Assembly (NCBI GenBank): GCA_947175055.1
Contig: CAMWLJ010000003.1
Coordinates: 1-64,000 of the forward strand
Reading direction: 5' to 3'
Length of the DNA: 64,000 nt
Origin: an uncultured Lachnospiraceae bacterium
GTDB taxonomy: Bacteria; Bacillota; Clostridia; Lachnospirales; Lachnospiraceae
Part shown: piece by piece, positions 10,361 to 19,376 of the stretch
Numbering within the stretch: the first letter of the stretch is position 1
Layout of the letters: each line of letters starts with the position of its first letter
Position numbers and translations under genes: made by a program
Notes under the pieces: model-generated
Databases searched by the model: none
What the model was told of the DNA's origin: nothing
What the model saw: only the letters and a program-made list of their open reading frames with translations

Positions 10361-11239
10361 TTACCGGTATTTCTCCAGACCGAGCCTTTCATACTGTTCC
10401 TGTGGGGCGTCATGGATCTCCATCTGTTTAACCAGTTCTCTGCAAAACCGCTCTTCCAAAGCAGGATCCATGACCGGTTCCATCTGCCCAGGATCCTGCA
10501 AGGTATCGTATAAACGATCAACGTCAAGATCCAGATACGGTGCCTCTCCAGGGTCCACGTCCATCCGCATCCGATAAACAGGCATCGGACATTGCCTCAG
10601 ATAATGACCGCAGGTAATAGCTTCCGGTGTATCATTGCCCAGATAGCGCTCATAAGTGGTCAGTGTTGCCATTCCCCCAGATGGATCACATTGACACAAT
10701 CCGCCAGGTCCCCGGCTTCGATAAAGCAGCAAACATATCGGTCTTCAAAAAATATATAGTTGAGGGCATAAGTCTTTCCCGCGATTTCGGTAAGCCACCA
10801 CTGTTTTCTGGCACGCAGTCCACTGTTCACATAATCCGTCATGATATAGCAGGCCATGTCTTCCTTCAAGAAGGCAAACTCTTTGGTCTCCAATTCTCCC
10901 CGTTCCGAAGAAACAAAATAAGCAAGCTCCGGATAATAAATAAAAAACTGAAAGTTCCCCTGCAGTTTCGTGCGGTAAAATTCCAGTTTTTCATTTACTT
11001 TCTGTACTGCCTGGATAACTGCAATTTATCCGTTGTATAGCAGATCGTCGAAACATCCTTGTCCTGAAACACGAGTTCCCCAAGATAATCATTGATGTCC
11101 ATGAAGGAATCATCCAGTCCGTCGGCATAATATTGTGTCGCTGACTGAATGGATTCCTCCGCCTATTTCCTCTTTTTCTTTCTCTAATCCCATACGCACG
11201 TATTGTTCTTCTGGCAGACTGTCTTGAAATCCATGCCAC
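10361..11239 (-). pseudogene. Frameshifted remnant ending in a sulfatase-like C-terminus
   Basis: Fragments in different minus frames; the last reads GGMATLTTYERYLGNDTPEAITCGHYLRQ...LYDTLQDPGQMEPVMDPALEERFCRELVKQMEIHDAPQEQYERLGLEKYR, sulfatase C-terminus-like. A frame change occurs at a C5 run (~10676-10680). Confidence 0.55.
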
Positions 11240-11241
11240 AC

Positions 11242-12153
11242 TTACAGACTATGATACCGAGGCAGAGGATAATCCATCTCATAGTCACGGCACAACTCTA
11301 TAAATTTCCTGGCGGAAGTCGTCAGATATTTGTCCTTATGGTAAACAATATAAAAGCTGCGGTTAAACTCAAGGCCATCGGCCATGACGGTAATGACCGA
11401 TCCGCGCTCTAAGGGCGCTATGATCATCCGATGCGGAAGTACCGCGATTCCCAGACCGTTGATCACCGCATTGGTCAATGCGGTGGTACTCATAGCCTCC
11501 CAGGCAGGTGTTACGGAATATCCGGCATTTGCCATCACCCTGTCAAAAACCTCCCTGGTACCGCTCCCGGGTTCCCGCAGGAGAAACTTCTGCTGCAGCA
11601 GTTCTTCTACAGATACTCGCTGCCCCTGCTTCCACCGGCCGCCCGAAGGACATACGATACTCAGACGGTCCTCCATATAAGCTTCCGATACCAGGACCGG
11701 CGAATGGGCGATTCCTTCTATCAATGCAAGATCCAGCTCACCGGCAAGCAGTTTCCTCTCAAGCCGGTCAGACTGCTCCACAATAACACGAACCTCCGAC
11801 CCCGGATAGCGTTGCGTAAAAGCTTTCACATAACCAGGCATAAACTGAGAGCCAATCGTAATACTGGCACCCACCCGTATGAGTCCCTGATAATCCCAAT
11901 TCCTTAATCCCATTTCCATATCACGGAACAATGCACAGATATGTATGGCATACTGCAGAAAGTGCTGCCCAGCCTCCGTGATCTGCAGCCGTCTGCCCAG
12001 TCTGTCAAAAAGATTGACCCCATAATACTGTTCCACTTCCTTGATGGCAAGACTTACCGCCGGCTGTGTCATGTGCAAGACTTCAGCTGCTCTTGTCGTG
12101 TTAAAACCGTTTTCACAGATAGTACAGAATATATTCATGTGCCGTAATGTCAT
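11242..12153 (-). CDS. LysR-family transcriptional regulator
   Basis: N-terminal HTH (NIFCTICENGFNTTRAAEVLHMTQPAVSLAIKEVEQYYGVNLFDRLGRRLQITEAG) and LysR substrate domain; divergent from chrA. Confidence 0.93.
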   Translation of the reverse strand: MTLRHMNIFCTICENGFNTTRAAEVLHMTQPAVSLAIKEVEQYYGVNLFDRLGRRLQITEAGQHFLQYAIHICALFRDMEMGLRNWDYQGLIRVGASITIGSQFMPGYVKAFTQRYPGSEVRVIVEQSDRLERKLLAGELDLALIEGIAHSPVLVSEAYMEDRLSIVCPSGGRWKQGQRVSVEELLQQKFLLREPGSGTREVFDRVMANAGYSVTPAWEAMSTTALTNAVINGLGIAVLPHRMIIAPLERGSVITVMADGLEFNRSFYIVYHKDKYLTTSARKFIELCRDYEMDYPLPRYHSL

Positions 12154-12236
12154 GAGGTCTCCTCTTCATATATTGTTTTACTTATTAAATATATAAAATT
12201 ATATTATTTCCATTATTATTGTGCAAGTGGTATATT

Positions 12237-12290
12237 AATCCAAAGACAAGCAAGCTTGTCTGGGAGAATGCCCTGTTTTTGGGCATTCTC
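12237..12290. repeat. 54-bp two-hairpin dispersed repeat, copy 1
   Basis: aatccaaagacaagcaagcttgtctgggagaatgccctgtttttgggcattctc; second copy at 31267-31320. Confidence 0.8.
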
Positions 12291-12291
12291 T

Positions 12292-12360
12292 GGCGTGAGA
12301 CATAGAACTTCTTAGCGAAGCGTCCTATGGCGCGAGCTTTAGAAGTTCTTCTCACGCTAA
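12292..12360 (+). promoter_or_regulatory. Long imperfect hairpin in the chrA 5' leader
   Basis: gcgtgaga...agaacttct / agaagttct...tctcacgc arms, ending about 17 nt before the ATG at 12377. Confidence 0.5.
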
Positions 12361-12376
12361 CATAGGAGATTCGGAT

Positions 12377-12943
12377 ATGGAAAAATATTGGAAGTTATTT
12401 GTTTCGACCTTCAGACTCAGCGCCTGTACCTTCGGCGGTGGTTTCGTGATCATACCTTTGATGCGAAAAAAATTTGTGGAAGAACTGGGCTGGATCAAAG
12501 AAGAGGAAATGATGGATCTGACTGCGATCGCGCAGTCATCCCCCGGCGCCATTGCGGTCAATGCCTCGATCCTGGTAGGCTATCATGTAGCCGGTGTCCC
12601 CGGCGCCCTGCTCACTATTCTGGGCACGGTGCTTCCCCCGCTGGCGATCATCTCTGTCATCTCACTATTTTATCAGGCGTTTCGGAATAATCAGATCGTT
12701 ACGATGGCGATGGCCGGAATGCTGTGCGGTGTAGCCGCTGTCATTTTCGATGTGGTGGTCAATATGGTAAGAAGCATCGCTTCGCATAAGAGGATATTGC
12801 CACTTTTGGTGATGGCCGGGGCATTTACGGCAGTGCGCTTCTTCTCCGTCAATATCATCTTGATCATTTTTGTATGCGGTGTGATCGGTGCGATCGACAC
12901 GTATCGCCGGGAAAAGGCACAAAAGGAGGGTGGTCGGCTATGA
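12377..12943 (+). CDS. chrA: Chromate transporter (short ChrA), subunit 1
   Basis: FRLSACTFGGGFVIIPLMRKKFVEELGWI ... AIAQSSPGAIAVNASILVGYHVAGVPGALLTILGTVLPPL. Confidence 0.9.
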   Translation: MEKYWKLFVSTFRLSACTFGGGFVIIPLMRKKFVEELGWIKEEEMMDLTAIAQSSPGAIAVNASILVGYHVAGVPGALLTILGTVLPPLAIISVISLFYQAFRNNQIVTMAMAGMLCGVAAVIFDVVVNMVRSIASHKRILPLLVMAGAFTAVRFFSVNIILIIFVCGVIGAIDTYRREKAQKEGGRL

Positions 12944-13503
12944 TCTTTCTGGAATTGTTCTGGAGTTTTGTACAGATTGGTTTATTCAGTATTGGCGGCG
13001 GCTATGCCGCTATGCCCCTGATCCAGGATCAGGTAGTTGATCTTCATCCCTGGCTGACTATGGCGCAGTTTGCAGACATCATGGCCATTGCGGAGATGAC
13101 CCCGGGCCCCATCGCCATCAATGCCGCCACTTTTGTAGGAATACAGGTGGCCGGATTGCCGGGCGCTGTACTTGCCACCCTTGGCTGCATTCTGCCTTCC
13201 TGTCTGATCGTAATGACACTGGCTTATCTATATTATCGCTTCAGAGGATTGAGAACGGTGCAGGGTATTCTTGCCGGTCTACGCCCGGCAGTCATTGCCA
13301 TGATCGCTTCTGCCGGAATCTCTCTGCTGATCATGGCAGTGTATGGCCAGCGCTCGCTGCCGGCGAATCTCGCCACAATTGATAAGACCGCTCTCGCTAT
13401 CTTTGCAGTCGGCTTTATCATCTTGCGGAAATGGAAACCCAATCCCCTCTTGATCATGGCTAGCTCCGGCCTTGCAGGCGTCATACTGTATGCTGTCATA
13501 TAA
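12940..13503 (+). CDS. chrA: Chromate transporter (short ChrA), subunit 2
   Basis: FVQIGLFSIGGGYAAMPLIQDQVV...EMTPGPIAINAATFVGIQVAGLPGAVLATLGCILPS; ATGA overlap with subunit 1. Confidence 0.9.
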   Translation: MIFLELFWSFVQIGLFSIGGGYAAMPLIQDQVVDLHPWLTMAQFADIMAIAEMTPGPIAINAATFVGIQVAGLPGAVLATLGCILPSCLIVMTLAYLYYRFRGLRTVQGILAGLRPAVIAMIASAGISLLIMAVYGQRSLPANLATIDKTALAIFAVGFIILRKWKPNPLLIMASSGLAGVILYAVI

Positions 13504-13533
13504 ACGCGCGGATTTCCTTTCTGCCTGATCCTA

Positions 13534-13542
13534 TGATATAAT
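13534..13542 (+). promoter_or_regulatory. Extended -10 promoter element
   Basis: TGATATAAT (TGN-TATAAT) upstream of the 13677 ORF. Confidence 0.35.
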
Positions 13543-13676
13543 CTTTTATTAGATGTACATGGATTCATAGGACATACATTGTAGCACATAAATCATATCT
13601 GTGTGCAGCTTGCAGAAGATCAGTGACAAGAACTTTACATAGAAGATTCCGGGCAACGATTCCGGGAACGAGGGGC

Positions 13677-14210
13677 ATGATGAGATACTTATTAAAATCC
13701 GGTGTTCTTTGCGAAGAAAAGGGCGATAAAATACTATCCAGAATAGAACATACGATTTTGCGTATATCCAAAACCGTTGTACTGTCTGACGATACACCCA
13801 TTCTGAAGATCACGATCCGTGATCCGGATACATCAGAAGACAATCACAGCAATAAGCGATTCAGAGAATATGTCATGCTCGATCGCAACGACACACTCAT
13901 CGCCGTAGGATATCCTGCTTATGCAGAAGGTGAGGATCCTGACAGGAACGGGCGGCCAATCTGCCGGATGCCCCATGTGGATCATGCCATCGTTCAGATC
14001 GCAGAAGCCACCTTCTTGCTGACTATGCACGACAACCGGCATTATTCTCTGGAAGACCGCGATAGCCAGAAGATTCTGCAGATCACACACATGGGCCTTT
14101 CCGGCGGATGGCTGCTGGAAGACGAATATGATTTCCGGCCGGAACTGCTCAACGGTCTGTTTGTTTTCTGCAGATTTATCGAGCAGGAGAATGAATTTAT
14201 GATTGTATGA
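13677..14210 (+). CDS. Hypothetical protein
   Basis: Open frame MMRYLLKSGVLCEEKGDKILSRIEH... with gagggg SD; no recognised domain. Confidence 0.6.
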   Translation: MMRYLLKSGVLCEEKGDKILSRIEHTILRISKTVVLSDDTPILKITIRDPDTSEDNHSNKRFREYVMLDRNDTLIAVGYPAYAEGEDPDRNGRPICRMPHVDHAIVQIAEATFLLTMHDNRHYSLEDRDSQKILQITHMGLSGGWLLEDEYDFRPELLNGLFVFCRFIEQENEFMIV

Positions 14211-14314
14211 AAATCAAAATACCTTCACCGTCTTTTCCTATTTATACTCTGCTTAAATATTTCGCCCCACGCTATCACATAAGCAATTTGCGGCTCCACA
14301 CAAGTTCATCTAAA

Positions 14315-14821
14315 TTAGTATTGTGTATCTAAACCCACATGCGCCATCACTGTATTACAGATACTCTTCCCTAGTCTGATTTCGTTTGCAAGCATGATGT
14401 CTATACATTCTTTGACTTTCACTGCCTGAATCAATCCTTTATCATATGCCAGCATCAGGATACCTGCTGTTCCGATATGTCTGACATTGAGGCGTTTAGC
14501 AACCCTTCTCCCCTTCTGTTCATCCATCAGCAAAACATCCGCATCCTGTTCATCATACATAATAAGCGCCTCGCTTTCCCCTTCATCCAATCCGGCCACT
14601 GCACGAAGAACATTTACTGATTTGACATTTTCTACTGTTACAGCCAGCAGATAATCAGCATTCTTAATAATATCTGCTTCATTTATATATGCAGGATTTT
14701 CAGTCAGTTCCCTATAAACAGCCTGAGGCACTAATACCGTTTTGTACAATTTTTGCAATAATTCTAATTGCCCCACTTTTAGCAGGGATATAAGCGGTGT
14801 TGTGTCCGAAACAACTATCAT
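14315..14821 (-). CDS. DUF3368 PIN-like toxin component
   Basis: MIVVSDTTPLISLLKVGQLELLQKLY...GLDEGESEALIMYDEQDADVLLMDEQKGRRVAKRLNVRHIGTAGILMLA; 4-bp overlap with upstream partner. Confidence 0.82.
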   Translation of the reverse strand: MIVVSDTTPLISLLKVGQLELLQKLYKTVLVPQAVYRELTENPAYINEADIIKNADYLLAVTVENVKSVNVLRAVAGLDEGESEALIMYDEQDADVLLMDEQKGRRVAKRLNVRHIGTAGILMLAYDKGLIQAVKVKECIDIMLANEIRLGKSICNTVMAHVGLDTQY

Positions 14822-15093
14822 TCCATCACTTCCTTCAGGTATTTAACCGTTTTAAGTTCCTCTTCTATTTCATCCTCGGACATATCAATATAAGATAACC
14901 CCATTTTTCCATATAAGGTAATTAGGTCGATTTTAAATATCCCAAGAATTTCAGCCGCTTTTCCATGTGATATCATTCCCTGCTGTATATAGGGATACAG
15001 TATCATAGCATTTATCTTAAGCTGCTCATCCTTATTTGATGGCATTGCAAATTCTACCATTTCATCAGGCATTTCCATACTTACTACTGCCAT
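14818..15093 (-). CDS. UPF0175 family antitoxin component
   Basis: MAVVSMEMPDEMVEF...YIQQGMISHGKAAEILGIFKIDLITLYGKMGLSYIDMSEDEIEEEL typical UPF0175. Confidence 0.82.
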   Translation of the reverse strand: MAVVSMEMPDEMVEFAMPSNKDEQLKINAMILYPYIQQGMISHGKAAEILGIFKIDLITLYGKMGLSYIDMSEDEIEEELKTVKYLKEVME

Positions 15094-15141
15094 ACCTTCC
15101 ACTCCCTTTCATTTGCTTATATAGGTTACTCAAAATTTGAT

Positions 15142-15423
15142 TTATTCATATTTATTATATACCCAACGGCCTCCTTTCTCAATCTGCATCCGCTTTTTTA
15201 TTTCCTTCCATTTTAAGAATATTTCTATACTGCTCCAAGCGATACTGCAATAATCCTCGGCTGTTTCCAGGATCCGCATGATCACGTTCTCAAGCATCTG
15301 TTCGCTCATGATCCCGTAAGAAGCCTGTTTCCTGTTCGCCATCTCATCTGCATAGAAACAGTAACTGCAACGCATATTACACAGGCCGGAGGCCGGTTTG
15401 ATCATCACTTGAATCGCAGGCAT
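15142..15423 (-). pseudogene. Truncated anaerobic sulfatase-maturating enzyme (radical SAM), N-terminal fragment
   Basis: MPAIQVMIKPASGLCNMRCSYCFYADEMANRKQASYGIMSEQMLENVIMRILETAEDY has the CxxxCxxC cluster of anSME, then unrelated sequence and a stop at ~94 aa. Confidence 0.75.
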
Positions 15424-15651
15424 TGTCTTCTCCTTCAATATTTGTCATCACAATATTCACCACATAAGCATACACTATTCTCATTCCCGCCAGCAACTTA
15501 GATGCTGTAAAAAAGTAAATATTTCTCTATAACCTCCTAATTTTTCCATAGGGATGGTACGATATATTAGGTAGAAGCGGCGGTTTGCCGTCGTGCAGAG
15601 AGCAAACCCATAACATTAAATATCAAAATATTATTCCAAGGAGGGATACCA

Positions 15652-16272
15652 ATGAGCGTAAATGGAGTTACAAGCGGTGCAACAAATGCTTATGATGTCT
15701 ATGCGGGCAGCCAGACTGCAGCGAAATCATCCGAAGAGACCAATTCTAAGGGTAACGCTTCTGATGAGAAGGATAGCGGCGTTGTCTATGAGCCTTCCAA
15801 AGACACATCCAAAGATACGGTGACCAAGACCTACACACAGAACACCAATCTTGTGAATAAGATGAAAGCTGACGCTGAGGCACATGCTAAACAGCTGCAG
15901 AGCATCGTAGAGAAGCTGATGACCCAGCAGGGTCAGACCTTCGACAAGGCCAACGGCATCTGGTCCGTTCTGGCCAGCGGCAATCTCAAGGTTGATGCTG
16001 CTACCCAGGCACAGGCACAGAAGGATATTGCCGAGGACGGTTACTGGGGTGTAGAGCAGACATCCGACAGGATCATCGATTTCGCCAATGCACTCACCGG
16101 CGGAGATCCGAGTAAGATCGAGGAGATGCGCGAAGCTTTCAAGAAGGGCTATAAGCAGGCTGAAGAGACATGGGGTGGTAAGCTGCCTGACATCTCTCAG
16201 AGAACCTACGACGCTGTCATGGAGAAGTTCGACAAGATGGCACAAGAAGCAGGTATGACCGTAACAAACTAA
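15652..16272 (+). CDS. Conserved hypothetical protein, Q/K/T-rich, no signal peptide
   Basis: Strong SD aaggaggg, dedicated terminator, ordered C-terminal half (EDGYWGVEQTSDRIIDFANALTGGDPSKIEEMREAFKKGYKQAEETWGGKLPDISQRTYDAVMEKFD). Confidence 0.8.
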   Translation: MSVNGVTSGATNAYDVYAGSQTAAKSSEETNSKGNASDEKDSGVVYEPSKDTSKDTVTKTYTQNTNLVNKMKADAEAHAKQLQSIVEKLMTQQGQTFDKANGIWSVLASGNLKVDAATQAQAQKDIAEDGYWGVEQTSDRIIDFANALTGGDPSKIEEMREAFKKGYKQAEETWGGKLPDISQRTYDAVMEKFDKMAQEAGMTVTN

Positions 16273-16292
16273 ACACATTGATCTTAACGATC

Positions 16293-16322
16293 GAAGCCGG
16301 GCTGAACAAGTCCGGCTTTTCG
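16293..16322 (+). terminator. Rho-independent terminator
   Basis: aagccgg-gctgaacaagt-ccggcttttcg after the 15652 CDS. Confidence 0.75.
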
Positions 16323-16463
16323 TTTACATATTCTTCCTGCTTTCTATAAAAAGTCATGTAACAAATCAACAATTTAGTAAGTATCCTAATCAGGATGACC
16401 TATGATACACTGGTTTAAGATTGAAAACTCATGTTAATGTGCTGATCAAAGGAAGCAAAGAAT

Positions 16464-18206
16464 ATGAAATCAGTTTATCATCGCTTAGTAATGGTCATCT
16501 TCGTTTTTGTTCTGACCGGCGCCGTTTTCTTCTATGCCAGAGAGTACTCTGCCTCCCCTGACGCCAAAACTTACACCAAAACGCTGACCGTAGACGTATT
16601 CGATTCCCTCGCCAACCATCAGGGAATCCAGTCCGGCTGGTTTGCCAAGATCGTGCTGGACAAATTCAATATGAAGTTAAATATCATTGCTCCCAACATT
16701 ACCGGCGGCGGTGATACTATGTACCAGACGCGGACCGCTGCCGGAGAACTGGGTGACCTGATCATCTGCAACGGCAATAACAGCTATCTGAGGGAACTGG
16801 TCGCTGCCGGGCTGGTCATGGATATGAGCAGCCTGCTTCAGGATAAGCCTATCATGCAGTATGAACTCGCGATCCGCGCCCTCAACGATCCCGTGTCGGA
16901 CACGGCCATCTATGCGGTACCTTCGGAAATCTCCCTGAAGAACTGTCTGGAACACAGTGAGAATGAAGAACCGATCTATGGTCCTTACCTGCGCTATGAC
17001 CTGTATAACTCCATTGGATCTCCCCGTATGGATACGCTGGAAGATCTGCTGCCTGTCCTGAAGAAAATGCAGGAGGCGTCTCCCGTCAGTGAAGCGGGAA
17101 ATCCGGTATATGGATTCAGCCTTTTTAAGGATTGGGACGGCAATATGATGAATGCCGCCAAGCAGCCTGCCTGTTTCTATGGCTATGAGGAGTATGGATT
17201 CGTCTTATACAAAGTGGACGGTTCCGATTATCAGGATATTCTCGATGAGAATTCGATCTATCAGCGTATCCTGAAGTTCTATTTCGATGCCAATCAGATG
17301 GGATTGCTGGATCCTGACTCGCTCAACCAGAACTATACGGATGTCTACAACAAATGCGCGACCGGAGACGTGCTGTTTTCCTGCTGGCCCTGGCTGGGTA
17401 AATCAGCGTACAACACTGATGCCCGCACCGAACAGGGATATGGTTTCATGCTCGTACCGATCGAGGACATGCAGATCATGCTCAAGGGATGTCTTCCTCT
17501 GGGAGACGCCGGCAAAGTGATCGCCATCGGTTCCAACGCAGAAGATCCGGAACGTCTGGCAGCGTTTATCGACTGGCTCTACTCTCCGGAGGGAATCTAT
17601 GCAAACAGCGCGCAGCCGGTAACAGGCACTGCAGGACCGGAAGGCCTCACATGGGAGATGACCGACAAGGGGCCTGCTCTCACGGATTTCGGTATCAGTG
17701 CACTGTCCAACGAAAATCCTGCCGTTCCGGACGAATGGGGCGGCGGAACATGGAATGCCGGCATTTCCAGACTAAATTTCACAAGTATTTCCCTGATCGA
17801 CACCGCGCCAAACGGATATCCCTATTTCTATACACTGTGGGATTCTTACAAAAAGCCGGATCCGCCGACCCTTGATCTGATCTGGCAGGAAGATATGCAG
17901 GCGAAGAATTCACTGGATTATCTGATGAAACATGGCAAATATCTGGTCTGCCCCGGTATCAACTATCAGACAGACGGTGAAAGTTCCGAGATCGCTACCC
18001 TGCGCAGCCAATGCCGCAGCATCATTACCGATTACTCCTGGAAAATGGTGTTTGCCCGAAATGAAGATGCCTTCTACGCGCTGCAGAAAGAACTGCAGAA
18101 CGCCGCAGGCAGTCTCGGCTATGACCAGGTACTTGCAGAAGATCTGCGAAATGCAACGGCGCAGAATGAATTACGCGCCGAGGCGGTTGCATTGCTGAGC
18201 GATTAA
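16464..18206 (+). CDS. Extracellular solute-binding protein-like (ABC sugar-binding type), no adjacent permease
   Basis: N-terminal TM/signal, SBP fold-like text (GELGDLIICNGNNSYLRELVAAGLVMDMSSLL... AFIDWLYSPEGI). Confidence 0.72.
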   Translation: MKSVYHRLVMVIFVFVLTGAVFFYAREYSASPDAKTYTKTLTVDVFDSLANHQGIQSGWFAKIVLDKFNMKLNIIAPNITGGGDTMYQTRTAAGELGDLIICNGNNSYLRELVAAGLVMDMSSLLQDKPIMQYELAIRALNDPVSDTAIYAVPSEISLKNCLEHSENEEPIYGPYLRYDLYNSIGSPRMDTLEDLLPVLKKMQEASPVSEAGNPVYGFSLFKDWDGNMMNAAKQPACFYGYEEYGFVLYKVDGSDYQDILDENSIYQRILKFYFDANQMGLLDPDSLNQNYTDVYNKCATGDVLFSCWPWLGKSAYNTDARTEQGYGFMLVPIEDMQIMLKGCLPLGDAGKVIAIGSNAEDPERLAAFIDWLYSPEGIYANSAQPVTGTAGPEGLTWEMTDKGPALTDFGISALSNENPAVPDEWGGGTWNAGISRLNFTSISLIDTAPNGYPYFYTLWDSYKKPDPPTLDLIWQEDMQAKNSLDYLMKHGKYLVCPGINYQTDGESSEIATLRSQCRSIITDYSWKMVFARNEDAFYALQKELQNAAGSLGYDQVLAEDLRNATAQNELRAEAVALLSD

Positions 18207-18214
18207 GCAGCACA

Positions 18215-19324
18215 TCATCCACGCCCGTCGCACAATGCCTCGATATAGTCCTGCCACTGCTCAAACACGGCGTTGGCATTGGCCTTTTCCGCAATCTTAC
18301 GCGCCTGCCTGCCCATTCTCTCCGCAAGCGCCCGATCCTCGATCAGCCGGTTGATCCCGTCTTCTAACGCTTGCTGATCCTTGATCGGAATGAGCAGTCC
18401 GTCCTCCTCATGTGTCATAATAGTGCGCGGACCGCCGCAGGGACAATCCGTCGCGACAATGGGCAGGCCCAGGGCCATCGCCTCCATCAGTGCATTGGGC
18501 AGTCCTTCCCAGTCCGAGGTAAATGCAAACAGCGCCGCGTCCGCCATATCCTTTTCCAGGCTGTCACTGGCGCCCATCAAATGCACATATGCACCAGCCT
18601 GGTTCTCCTCTATGATCTGCTCCAGGATCTCCTTCGTTCCGTCAAAAGAATCCCCACCGTATATTTTCAAGTCATAATCCGGATGTTTCCGATGCACATT
18701 GATAAAAGCCCGGATCAACATAGGCTGGTTCTTAAAGTCCACCAGTCTTCCGGACTGCACCACCGTATTCGTTCTCTTTACCGGTTCCGGCACCCCGATA
18801 TACTTTGGATTGATGGGATTTAATATGATCCTCGAATTCTTCTGCAGTCTCGGCGCAAAGAATTCTCTGGCCCCCTGCGTCTGAAACACACAGCCGTCTG
18901 CCCGGGGGAAGAGCAGCGGGATCTGAATCTTATCGGATCTTTCCTCGTAATGTCCTGCCGGGTCGGTGCGGATAGAGATCAGCACCGGAATCTTGATAAA
19001 ATATGCCGCCATCAGCCCTCTGTACAGCGCTTTTCTGGCAAAAGGAATCAGAATGTCCGGCCGCTCCTTCTTCAGAAACTCCCGCAGATACTTTACCCGG
19101 AGATAAAACTGAACAAGGCGATGTCTCCTGTCATCGCCTTCCCGCAGCCCCACATGTACGCGCCTCACCCGCTCATCCGTCTGAAATTCATTCTCACCAT
19201 ACCACTCCGTAGCGATAATGACCTCATATCCGCCTGCCGCAAACCGGTTGGCCAGATTGGTGACGACGCGCTCCGCGCCGCCCTGTTCCAGACAATTTAA
19301 ATGAAATGCAATTTTCCTAGCCAT
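18215..19324 (-). CDS. Glycosyltransferase family 4
   Basis: FHLNCLEQGGAERVVTNLANRFAAGGYEV N-terminus; FTSDWEGLPNALMEAMALGLPIVATDCPCGGPRTI C-terminus. Confidence 0.93.
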   Translation of the reverse strand: MARKIAFHLNCLEQGGAERVVTNLANRFAAGGYEVIIATEWYGENEFQTDERVRRVHVGLREGDDRRHRLVQFYLRVKYLREFLKKERPDILIPFARKALYRGLMAAYFIKIPVLISIRTDPAGHYEERSDKIQIPLLFPRADGCVFQTQGAREFFAPRLQKNSRIILNPINPKYIGVPEPVKRTNTVVQSGRLVDFKNQPMLIRAFINVHRKHPDYDLKIYGGDSFDGTKEILEQIIEENQAGAYVHLMGASDSLEKDMADAALFAFTSDWEGLPNALMEAMALGLPIVATDCPCGGPRTIMTHEEDGLLIPIKDQQALEDGINRLIEDRALAERMGRQARKIAEKANANAVFEQWQDYIEALCDGRG

Positions 19325-19376
19325 AGTATTTTATTTCTCCTAATCCCGTTGCTGCTATAACATGAAGATTTTCTCC

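Noticed and set aside
14315-15093. Anti-phage defence island
   Set aside because: Only a small TA pair is present; no restriction, Abi, CBASS or similar genes nearby to support a defence island.
15540-15651. Possible c-di-GMP or other riboswitch upstream of the 15652 gene
   Set aside because: Some local pairing around ggtttgc/gcaaacc but the conserved GEMM core is not recognisable; kept only as a note in the finding.
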